Below, in pieces: positions 17,109 through 24,150 of a stretch of 64,000 nt of DNA. Source of the stretch: Geobacter sp. Its GTDB lineage: Bacteria; Desulfobacterota; Desulfuromonadia; Geobacterales; Geobacteraceae. The notes below the pieces were generated by a model, which worked only from the letters and a program-made list of their open reading frames with translations, was not told the DNA's origin and made no database searches. Location: contig PJFC01000001.1 in the NCBI GenBank assembly GCA_003574885.1, forward strand, positions 682,001-746,000, in the 5' to 3' direction. Position 1 is the first letter of the stretch. The number at the start of each line of letters is the position of its first letter. Both the position numbers and the translations under genes were made by a program.

Positions 17109-18368
17109 ATGCCTAAACGGATCGTACCCCTTTCAGTTTTTCAAGTGAATAACGCGAAACAGAGAGAGAAGGAATACAAGCTAGCTGATGGCGGCGGTCT
17201 TTACCTTCTTGTTACTCCCACCGGTGGTAAATTGTGGCGACTGAAGTACAGCTGGGATGGGAAGGAGAGGCTGCTTTCCTTTGGTGCATACCCTGCGGTC
17301 AACATTTCGGATGCACGGCAATGTCGAGATGATGCAAAAAAGTTGCTGGCAAACGGCGTTGACCCCAGTAAAGCGAGGAAAGCACAAAAGATGGCAAGAG
17401 CAGAGTCAGCAGCGAACAGCTTTGAAGTGTTGGCACTAGAGTGGCACGGAAAGCAAATTCAATGGTCAGATTCTCATCGTGAAAAGGTTCTGCAAGCTCT
17501 TAAGCGGGATGTTTTTCCTTGGATTGGTTCCAGCCCAATATCCGAGCTCAAAGCGCCGGACATTTTGACTGTCTTGCGCCGGATAGAATCACGGGGGGCA
17601 CTGGATACGGCTCATAGAGTGAGGACATATTGCGGCCAAATTTTTAGGTATGCCATTGCTACTTCCCGTGCTGAACGTAATCCTGCAGCCGACCTTGTTG
17701 GGGCTTTGCCCCAGCCAGAGAAACGCCACTTTGCTTCAATTGTTGAACCAACCGAAATTGCGCCACTTATGAGGATGATCGACGGATACCAAGGGACTTT
17801 CGTAGTGAAGTGCGCATTGCGTTTGGCGCCACTCCTGTTCGTGCGGCCCGGAGAACTACGACAAACGGAATGGAGTGAGGTTGATTTAGAGCGTGGGGAA
17901 ATCAGAATACCTATTGCCCGCATGAAAGTGTCCAAGAGCGAGAAGATATTGCACAGAAAGCAATTTCATTATGTGCCGTTGCCCCGGCAGGCGGTAGAAA
18001 TTTTAACCGAATTGAAAGCCTTGACGGGCAACAGCCGTTATGTGTTTCCGGGCGGTCGCTCATTTCACAGATGCATGAGCGGAAATGCCGTAAATGCAGC
18101 TCTTCGTCGGATGGGTATCGATACCAAGGAAGAGATTTGCGGGCATGGTTTCAGGGCAATGGCTCGAACAGTCCTTGAGGAACAGCTAGGATGGGACGAA
18201 AAATTCATGGAATTGCAGCTAGCCCATGCAGTCAAAGGACCGCTTGGCCGTGCCTACAACAGAGCTTCTCACCTTGCAGAACGTAGGAAAATGTTACAAG
18301 TTTGGGCAGATTACTTGGATGGGTTGCGGAGTGGGGCGATGGTGATTCCCTTTCGGAAGGCGGATTAA
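17109..18368 (+). CDS. int: P4-type tyrosine recombinase (integrase) of the tRNA-Ala island
   Basis: 419 residues. The N-terminal DUF4102-type arm-binding domain (ADGGGLYLLVTPTGGKLWRLKY, residues 25-48) is followed by a SAM-like core-binding domain (about 95-190) and the catalytic domain. Catalytic residues are visible: Arg in LFVRPGELR, His-x-x-Arg in HGFRAMART, a His in LQLAHAVKG, and the nucleophile Tyr in GRAYNRASH. Such integrases insert elements into tRNA 3' ends, which matches its place next to tRNA-Ala. The start has AGGAGG at 17095-17100. The stop overlaps the next start by one base. Confidence 0.95.
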   Translation: MPKRIVPLSVFQVNNAKQREKEYKLADGGGLYLLVTPTGGKLWRLKYSWDGKERLLSFGAYPAVNISDARQCRDDAKKLLANGVDPSKARKAQKMARAESAANSFEVLALEWHGKQIQWSDSHREKVLQALKRDVFPWIGSSPISELKAPDILTVLRRIESRGALDTAHRVRTYCGQIFRYAIATSRAERNPAADLVGALPQPEKRHFASIVEPTEIAPLMRMIDGYQGTFVVKCALRLAPLLFVRPGELRQTEWSEVDLERGEIRIPIARMKVSKSEKILHRKQFHYVPLPRQAVEILTELKALTGNSRYVFPGGRSFHRCMSGNAVNAALRRMGIDTKEEICGHGFRAMARTVLEEQLGWDEKFMELQLAHAVKGPLGRAYNRASHLAERRKMLQVWADYLDGLRSGAMVIPFRKAD

Positions 18369-19018
18369 TGACTAAAACTAACTCCAAAGCTGTACTGTCA
18401 CCGCCCGATGGTCTGTCCATGCGAGAGCAGGCGCGATGGTGGACGTGTAACCCAGAGAGCCTTCTTGCTGCCCTTAAAAATGGCACGATTTCCGGTGAAC
18501 TTTTCAATGCTATTGAACGAGCTGCCAAAGATACAGACCTTGCCATGAAGATTGCTGATCGCGAGCAGGTTAACGGGCTCACACAAGAAGAAAGAGGGCG
18601 GTTATTCTCATTGCTCACCGATGGGGGAGAACTGGGGGGACCTAAGAAAGGAGCCCCATCAAGGGCTCTATCAGACCTCTGCATGGCACATGCAATCAAG
18701 CACATTACTGACCCACACAAAAGAAAGCAAGAACTTCGTAAGGCTATTGTTGCTGAATTGGGAGGAACGGCAGAAGAAGACCGCATCCGAAAGCGAATAA
18801 AACGGATAGAAGACCTTTGGCGATTGGCAAGCCAGTTCAATCCTAATTCAATTGAAATGCTACTGGTTGGACTCGAAAGCAATAAAGTCCACGACCCAGA
18901 TAACCCGGTGATTTTGGACCAATCTCAAATTTTATGGTTGCTGGAGGTTTATTCGATGTTTTTCGAAGAGGGCTCAACCGAGAAAGAATTACCGGAAATA
19001 AATACCCCCCCTCTTTAG
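18368..19018 (+). CDS. Unknown island protein coupled to the integrase gene
   Basis: 216 residues, largely helical and highly charged, with no signal peptide or membrane segment. Its ATG overlaps the TAA of the integrase gene by one base, so translation is probably coupled. A mid-region (DPHKRKQELRKAIVAELGG) is basic and could bind nucleic acid, but no known domain is recognised. Base composition is lower in GC than the flanking chromosome, as for the rest of the island. A role in element maintenance or excision is only a guess from position. Confidence 0.75.
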   Translation: MTKTNSKAVLSPPDGLSMREQARWWTCNPESLLAALKNGTISGELFNAIERAAKDTDLAMKIADREQVNGLTQEERGRLFSLLTDGGELGGPKKGAPSRALSDLCMAHAIKHITDPHKRKQELRKAIVAELGGTAEEDRIRKRIKRIEDLWRLASQFNPNSIEMLLVGLESNKVHDPDNPVILDQSQILWLLEVYSMFFEEGSTEKELPEINTPPL

Positions 19019-19100
19019 TTCCCTAGCACCACATCACACCATATTGTAACGTGGGGACCATCCTTGGCCAAGGTAATCAAAGGATGGAGGTACACGCGTT

Positions 19101-19328
19101 ATGACAAAGCATTCTCTCCCCGAAACCGGCTTTGTACGGCTTACCCAAATTATCGGCAATCCCAAAGCAACACCGCCTATCCCCGCAATAATTCCTGTGT
19201 CGAAAAGCTCGTGGTGGGCTGGCGTTAAAACTGGCCGTTTCCCGACACCAATCAAGCTTGGTCCGCGCACAACATGTTGGGACGTTCGGGCTATTCGTGA
19301 CTTTATACAAAACCCTTCCACTATCTAA
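19101..19328 (+). CDS. AlpA/MerR-like small DNA-binding regulator
   Basis: 75 residues. The sequence FVRLTQIIG..IPVSKSSWWAGVKTGRFPTPIKLGPRTTCWDVRAIRDFI follows the AlpA-type winged-helix pattern: a recognition helix with S-x-x-x-W/Y, then FP-x-x-x-x-L-G-x-R-x-x-x-W-x-x-x-x-I-x-x-F. In P4-like elements AlpA proteins activate or assist integrase-driven excision. It lies just after the integrase operon, as expected. Confidence 0.85.
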   Translation: MTKHSLPETGFVRLTQIIGNPKATPPIPAIIPVSKSSWWAGVKTGRFPTPIKLGPRTTCWDVRAIRDFIQNPSTI

Positions 19329-19442
19329 ACACAATTTGCCGGGATAGGTTGCCGGATAGCTACCGGCTCCGACAAGGCGGGACTGCTCCACCCGTCTTCC
19401 CGGTTCATTCACAATCGAGGAGCACTCATAGGAGCAGGGATA

Positions 19443-19904
19443 ATGGGTAAAAAGAACAAAACACGCGGTTTGTCAGTAGGTGGGATGTTCACACCACTAC
19501 GACATGAAGAACATGACTCCAAGGCATACATGGAGTTGACCGGCAACGCGGCCAAACTGTACGGCTACATGGTTCGGGTTGCACGTACCGTTGCGATAAA
19601 GCTGGGGGCAACTTGTGAGTACACAGTAATTTTTGACTATACGTACACTGAAGCCAAAAACCGGGGGTTTTCAACCAGCACATTCAAACGAGTCATAAAA
19701 GAACTGTGGCAATGTGGCTTCATCAACGTTGTGGAGATTGGGGGGCGCACTGCAAGTAAGGCTCGTGGGCGGATGCCGTCGAAATACCAGCTATGTAAAC
19801 TATGGAGGACATACGGTTCAGAATGGAGAGAAAGGACGCGTTTCGAGGCCGACCCTTGGGAGCATAGGGCAGAGCCGAAGAAGACTGAACAAGCAAGATG
19901 GTAA
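19443..19904 (+). CDS. Island protein with winged-helix-like segment, possible replication or regulatory function
   Basis: 153 residues. The N-terminal half contains LTGNAAKLYGYMVRVA, then FDYTYTEAKNRGFSTSTFKRVIKELWQCGFINVVEIGG (residues 60-100), which reads as a winged-helix DNA-binding fold of the kind found in plasmid/phage replication initiators and Rep-adjacent proteins. The tail is charged. Ribosome-binding site AGGAGCA lies somewhat far upstream. Not recognised beyond this fold; the assignment is inference. Confidence 0.65.
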   Translation: MGKKNKTRGLSVGGMFTPLRHEEHDSKAYMELTGNAAKLYGYMVRVARTVAIKLGATCEYTVIFDYTYTEAKNRGFSTSTFKRVIKELWQCGFINVVEIGGRTASKARGRMPSKYQLCKLWRTYGSEWRERTRFEADPWEHRAEPKKTEQARW

Positions 19905-20102
19905 TGGATATGGCTTATATATGTACTCGTTAATTATGGACGGGATCCAAAGGCAAAAAAGAGGCAACCCGCATTGAAAATGGACGTGATCAATCATGTA
20001 ATCATGTCCAAAAGTGGTGCGGATCATGTAACAACCCCCGGTCAAAATTGATGCCTGAAAACTTATGCCTCTCAGAATAAACGCTATGGAGGAACAAACC
20101 GA
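19905..20102. other. Short intergenic stretch in the island
   Basis: 198 bases without a supported gene. A repeated word ATCATGTAA (around 19996 and 20028) and overlapping CATGT/GATCA words are present; their meaning is unknown. Confidence 0.35.
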
Positions 20103-20339
20103 ATGGACAGAAAAGATCAAACCATCAAGAGCGTGGAAAGGTGGCCGAAAAAGGTTGGTAAAGCTGAATACCTTCGCCACCTCAAGGGAGCACGGCTCAC
20201 AAGGGGAGCAGCAATAAAGGCAAAGTGTTACGAGTGCGTGGGGGGAGAGGATACCCGGCCGTGCAACATTGCCATATGTGCACTGAAACCGTACTGCCCG
20301 TGGAACAGAAAAGACTGTGGGGAAACCGGGAAGGAATAG
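20103..20339 (+). CDS. Small Cys-rich island protein, probable zinc ribbon-like
   Basis: 78 residues with six Cys: CYEC at about 42-45, then PCNIAIC, a C in KPYCPW and a C in KDCGE. Four well-spaced Cys suggest a metal-binding knuckle. The N-terminal half is Lys-rich (KSVERWPKKVGKAEYLRHLKGARLTRGAAIKAKC). A GGAGG site lies 10 bases before the ATG. Similar short proteins occur in prophages and islands, with no known function. It is followed by a strong hairpin. Confidence 0.7.
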   Translation: MDRKDQTIKSVERWPKKVGKAEYLRHLKGARLTRGAAIKAKCYECVGGEDTRPCNIAICALKPYCPWNRKDCGETGKE

Positions 20340-20349
20340 GAAGACAAGG

Positions 20350-20388
20350 GGGCCGTGCAGAAAATTCTTGTGAGAGGCTGCACGGCCC
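20350..20388 (+). terminator. Strong hairpin after the small Cys-rich gene
   Basis: GGGCCGTGCAG and CTGCACGGCCC form a perfect 11 bp stem around a 17-base loop. The T-run is absent, so termination is probable rather than certain. Confidence 0.55.
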
Positions 20389-20550
20389 GTCCCAGAGGCA
20401 AAATTTTCAAATTGGGGGATAGCTCTGAAGGGAACTTAGCTGACAGTTCCAAATTCTTTTGCCGCCCCCCCATTTAACATCTTCGGCATGATGAACGAGC
20501 AATTCACGCCGCACTGCTTTTTGCACAGTCGAACGCTTCACTCCAAACGT

Positions 20551-21357
20551 TCACCACTGTCCCCTACGGAGCAAATCATCTTTGAGACGCATATTTTCTT
20601 GTTGTGTAGCCGAATTTCTGATGCGGCTCATGTCAGCGTCAATACTGCCAGTGCCAGCATATTTTCCCGCGATGCTTCGTCGAAAGCTTTTTCTTTCGGC
20701 TTCTGCAGCAATTTTTGCAGATTCTATCTGAGCTTTGCGATTTGCTTCAGCTTCCCTTTGCTGTATTTCTATTTCTTGTCTCCTACTGTAACTCATCTGA
20801 CATTTGTTAACGTAAGTGTTAAATTCTTCTCCGGGAGGACACTGAGTGGGACTATAAGTATTTCCTTCACTTATTACGGTTTCGCCAACAAAAATATAAT
20901 TTGGGGTTGACTTTTGAGTAGGAGTGTAATTTTTTATTCTATCTGCCAACAAATATTCTGCTCTATATGGATCTGTTGTTTTAAATTTGTTATATTCTTT
21001 TTTTGCAGATTCAATATCATCTAAAGCTAGGTATGACAGTATCAAATAGTATCGAGTGTCTGATTCATCATGAATAGCCAATGAATCTTTTAGCGATTCA
21101 ACAGCGTTCGTATAGGTTTGAGGATTATCCAAAACACCATTACCGCCAAGACCGTAATAGGCTACCCCTAAGCCACGATACGCCACAGCGCTTTTGGAAT
21201 TAATTTGCAAAGCTCTTTTAAACGCTTTTATGGCTCTATCGTATGATCCTCCTGAAATATACCTTTCCCCTTGAACGATATATTCGTTTTCCGTGGCTGC
21301 ATAAGCAGTGGATGTAATAAATATTAATATGATCAAGCCTAGAATTTTTTGGCTCAT
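20551..21357 (-). CDS. Secreted TPR-repeat protein of the island
   Basis: 268 residues from the ATG at 21357, which has a perfect GGAGGTGC site; the longer frame to 21426 is rejected. A signal peptide covers residues 1-20 (ILGLIILIFITSTAYA). Two to three tetratricopeptide repeats follow (YIVQGERYISGGSYDRAIKAFKRAL, AVAYRGLGVAYYGLGG, ESLKDSLAIHDES), then a C-terminal helical Gln/Arg/Glu-rich region (REAEANRKAQIESAKIAAEAER) that may be coiled coil. It is the only leftward gene in the island and is AT-rich, which suggests separate acquisition. No specific function is recognised. Confidence 0.75.
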   Translation of the reverse strand: MSQKILGLIILIFITSTAYAATENEYIVQGERYISGGSYDRAIKAFKRALQINSKSAVAYRGLGVAYYGLGGNGVLDNPQTYTNAVESLKDSLAIHDESDTRYYLILSYLALDDIESAKKEYNKFKTTDPYRAEYLLADRIKNYTPTQKSTPNYIFVGETVISEGNTYSPTQCPPGEEFNTYVNKCQMSYSRRQEIEIQQREAEANRKAQIESAKIAAEAERKSFRRSIAGKYAGTGSIDADMSRIRNSATQQENMRLKDDLLRRGQW

Positions 21358-21620
21358 TTTGCACCTCCGGGAATATATTTCATTCAATAATACCACGCGA
21401 TTAAAAAATGCAAATAAAACTATCACCCCTTAACGGCCGTACACAGTAACTGAGCAAAGCGGATGTCTCTCTCTTGCTGCTCTTCTCCTCTCTTCACGCC
21501 TGCTAAACTCAAAAAAATGGCTTTCTTGTGAATTCTTAAAATGCTATTAATGGGCATGAAAGACATGCCAATACGCCAGTCCGCTTCACGTCTGATGAGA
21601 GGCTGGGGCAGGAGGTAGAT

Positions 21621-22910
21621 ATGAATAAAATTTTCGTGCTCGACACCAACGTTCTTCTGTCCGATCCAAAGGTGCTCGATATGTTTCGTGAAAATACTGT
21701 TCTCATCCCAATGACTGTCATTGAGGAGATAGACCGATTTAAGAATGACGTGAACCAAACGGGCAATAACGCTAGGGAGGTAGCACGTCGCATAGACGCC
21801 TTGCGCAGGGTCGGCTCACTTGCCGATGGTGTGCAACTAGAGAACGGCGGCAGTCTGCGGGTTGCGATCTATGAAGAGCGGGCAATGAAGCTCCTTCCGC
21901 CCGAGCTTCGGGAAGAGCGGGGTGACAACCGCATTCTTGCGCTAGCGGTTGATGCCAAGGAGCGTAACCCTGATCTGCCGGTCATTTTTGTCACCAAGGA
22001 CACTAATCTGCGGATCAAGGCCGATGCGCTGGGCCTTGTTGTTGAAGACTACGAGTCCGATGAGGTGGAGTACACTGCATATTCGAATATCTTTGGACCT
22101 GACAGTGGAGGATACATTGTAGTTGATCTCGCAGACGAGAAGCGCCCTTTTTTCCACGATCTTTTGCGTGGGTTTGAGGAGTACGCTACTTTGAAGGGGT
22201 ATGCTATTTCGTTCTCTATTGACTCGTCGTTACCTAACAAAATAGCTTTCAAGTTTACCTTAAGGGACACCACGAACACAGAACGGTTAGGAAAAGACTT
22301 TCAGGAATATGTTGAAAAGATAGTGAAAGGCGACGATTTCTCGGATATGCCAGTAATAACCTCACCTGAAGAGCATTTAATGCTGTTTAGGGTTTTAAAA
22401 AATAGAATCAGTTTTTTACAACATAGCTATGATATGTCGAAAAATGCAGCTGAATTTTATGAAAACCTAGCAAAAAAAGCTGTGACTATGATGCCCATGA
22501 CTCCAGCGCTGCCATCTCAAAATATTGTCCTTCAAACAGGAGGGGTTGTGGATTCAAGAAGTTACAATGCGAATAATTCGTCAAGGGTAATACAAGGTGA
22601 CAGCAGTATGATAATTGAAAAATCTACAATAAAGATTGGATGCACGTTCAGTGAAAAAAAGGCGCAACTCGATAAAATACTGACAGCAATTCAATTACTA
22701 AAAAATGATACTGATGAAACAGATCTAAAAGTACAGGCTGTGACAAATTTAGAAAAAGTGAAAGATGAACTTGAAAATGAGTCACACCCAGATGAATCAC
22801 GAATCAGTAAGTGGCTTGAACGAACAAAACAAGCAATTCAACTGGGAAGTTTCGCACATGAAACAGTTTCGGCCTGCAAGGAGTTACTTGAGGCGTTTGG
22901 GATTGGTTGA
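21621..22910 (+). CDS. Chimeric PIN-domain protein: PhoH-like PIN N-terminus with an unrelated C-terminal region
   Basis: 429 residues with an excellent CAGGAGG ribosome-binding site. Residues 1-150 match the PIN domain of PhoH2/YlaK-type proteins: LDTNVLLSDP with D8, VIEEIDRFK (E35/E36, D38), RGDNRILALA and VTKDTNLRIKADALGL, giving the acidic RNase site. Where those proteins continue into a PhoH ATPase, no Walker A motif exists here. Instead there is an unrelated segment (160-300), a Ser/Asn-rich stretch (SYNANNSSRVIQGDSSMIIEKSTI) and a C-terminal helical bundle (about 345-429). Composition changes too: 37 of 60 bases are G/C at 21901-21960 but 21 of 60 at 22621-22680. It is possibly a toxin or defence nuclease; that is inference. 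Confidence 0.8.
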   Translation: MNKIFVLDTNVLLSDPKVLDMFRENTVLIPMTVIEEIDRFKNDVNQTGNNAREVARRIDALRRVGSLADGVQLENGGSLRVAIYEERAMKLLPPELREERGDNRILALAVDAKERNPDLPVIFVTKDTNLRIKADALGLVVEDYESDEVEYTAYSNIFGPDSGGYIVVDLADEKRPFFHDLLRGFEEYATLKGYAISFSIDSSLPNKIAFKFTLRDTTNTERLGKDFQEYVEKIVKGDDFSDMPVITSPEEHLMLFRVLKNRISFLQHSYDMSKNAAEFYENLAKKAVTMMPMTPALPSQNIVLQTGGVVDSRSYNANNSSRVIQGDSSMIIEKSTIKIGCTFSEKKAQLDKILTAIQLLKNDTDETDLKVQAVTNLEKVKDELENESHPDESRISKWLERTKQAIQLGSFAHETVSACKELLEAFGIG

Positions 22911-23240
22911 AAGATTTGCTTAGCGCCTCGGGAATTGTTGTTTACTTTGCTACACAGCAAACAAGAGCGATGGGACCCAATAATAACGAACCCCACCCCC
23001 CTCAAAGAGGGGTATGGGGGTGAGGGGGGCGTGCTATCCAGACAACTTCGGGCTCTGTTAGCTCAGTCGCGCGGGCGCGAGATAGTGACATCGTTTGTTA
23101 GCATATAAATATTATATATATAAATTTATCTGCAGTTTTTTCGAGGAACACGGTTAAGGGGGTGTTTTTTGGGGTATTGTAAATGGTTCGCATCTGAAAG
23201 TAGCTAAAAAAACGGTTAGTTATATAAATTGTTCTATTGT
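22911..23240. other. AT-rich non-coding right end of the island
   Basis: No gene is supported. It contains a C/G-tract hairpin (CCCCTC-AAA-GAGGGG with flanking runs, about 22993-23007), a fragment resembling a tRNA D-arm (GTTAGCTCAGTC near 23058) and a strongly AT-rich stretch with TATATATAAAT near 23110. A TTTTTTGGGGTAT site lies at 23165-23177. This fits the end of an integrated element. Confidence 0.55.
23165..23177 (-). other. Right-end copy of the integrase arm-type site
   Basis: TTTTTTGGGGTAT is the inverse of the ATACCCCAAAA sites clustered at 17042-17095. It is 64 bases from the proposed attR core. Confidence 0.55.
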
Positions 23241-23255
23241 GTTCATCCCACCAAT
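23241..23255 (+). other. Proposed right attachment site (attR core)
   Basis: GTTCATCCCACCAAT matches the tRNA-Ala 3' end GTTCATCTCCACCAAT (16895-16910) with one base missing. It lies at the abrupt change from AT-rich island DNA to the terminator of a chromosomal gene. Confidence 0.55.
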
Positions 23256-23260
23256 AAAAT

Positions 23261-23295
23261 AAAGGGGTTATGCCTTATGGCATGACCCCTTTTTG
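23261..23295 (-). terminator. Terminator of the FKBP gene
   Basis: AAAGGGGTTATGCC-TTAT-GGCATGACCCCTTT forms a long stem with one mismatch, T-flanked on both strands. It lies 20 bases past the FKBP stop codon. Confidence 0.8.
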
Positions 23296-23314
23296 CCACA
23301 CCATGCCGTATTTT

Positions 23315-24058
23315 TCAGTTGACCGTTTCAGCCGGTTTCTGTTCGGTTTCCTTGGGATCGGCAGCCTTTTCGATGGAGATGAGTTCCACTTCGAAGATCA
23401 GGGTACTGTTGGGAGGAATGCGACCGAACTGCCGCTGACCGTAGGCAAGCTCGGCAGGGACAACGAGTTGCCATTTCGCACCCGTTTTCATGAGTTGGAG
23501 CGCTTCAGTCCACCCCTTGATGACGTCATTAACCCTGACTATCGCCGGTCCGGCCGGGCCGAAAGAATTGTCGAATTCGGTGCCGTTTACCAGCGTTCCA
23601 CGGTAATTGACCTTTACCCTGTCCATCAGTTTCGGGCGGGGACCGTCCCCCTCTTTCAGCACCGTATACTGCAGACCGCTTGGGAGGGTAACGACACCTG
23701 CCTTCAACTTGTTGGCGGCCAGAAACTTCGTTCCTTCCTCCATGTTTTTCGTGGCCTGACTGTTAATGCGCAGGTTGTAGCGGATCAGTACCTCTTTGCG
23801 CAGTTGTTTCAGGTTGTCCCGCATCTCATCGATTTTCATCGCTGGCGCCTTACCTTCGAGTGCCTCACGGATGGCGGCAATAAGGATGTTCACATCCAGG
23901 TCGACTTCCTGTGTCCGGAGGTTGTTACCGAAATCATAGCCGAGGCTGTAGCTGTCCTTTGCCTTCTTGTTGTCCAAGGGAGATAGCTCTTCCGCCCGGC
24001 AGACAGAAACCATTAAAACCAAAATCGCTAGAAACGTAATCGGTCTTATCATCTGCAT
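23315..24058 (-). CDS. Exported FKBP-type peptidyl-prolyl cis-trans isomerase
   Basis: 247 residues with a signal peptide (IRPITFLAILVLMVSVCRA, residues 4-22). An N-terminal helical dimerisation domain of the FkpA/Mip type (about 25-125: KDSYSLGYDFGNNL..) precedes an FKBP catalytic domain (about 125-235) with VKVNYRGTLVNGTEFDNSF, VIKGWTEAL and PAELAYGQRQFGRIPPNSTLIFEVEL. Such proteins fold periplasmic or outer-membrane proteins. The tail is Lys/Glu-rich. A second in-frame ATG lies two codons in. It is the first chromosomal gene to the right of the island. Confidence 0.93.
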   Translation of the reverse strand: MQMIRPITFLAILVLMVSVCRAEELSPLDNKKAKDSYSLGYDFGNNLRTQEVDLDVNILIAAIREALEGKAPAMKIDEMRDNLKQLRKEVLIRYNLRINSQATKNMEEGTKFLAANKLKAGVVTLPSGLQYTVLKEGDGPRPKLMDRVKVNYRGTLVNGTEFDNSFGPAGPAIVRVNDVIKGWTEALQLMKTGAKWQLVVPAELAYGQRQFGRIPPNSTLIFEVELISIEKAADPKETEQKPAETVN

Positions 24059-24099
24059 TCTCCGTCAGGATTTGATTTGAAGTATTGTCAGCCGGTTAT

Positions 24100-24128
24100 A
24101 AAGAGGGCCGCTTTATGCGGCCCTCTTT
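24100..24128. terminator. Terminator downstream of the multicopper oxidase gene
   Basis: AAAGAGGGCCGC-TTTAT-GCGGCCCTCTTT is a perfect 12 bp stem, 22 bases after the oxidase stop on the minus strand, with T/A flanks. Confidence 0.85.
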
Positions 24129-24150
24129 CTTTCGTAATGCATTTCGTGAA

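Noticed and set aside
22985-23030. G-quadruplex or promoter in the C/G-tract region
   Set aside because: The runs pair better as a hairpin (CCCCTC-AAA-GAGGGG), and there is no further evidence.
23050-23095. Second tRNA gene near the right end of the island
   Set aside because: GTTAGCTCAGTC resembles a D-arm, but no acceptor, anticodon or T arm can be formed.
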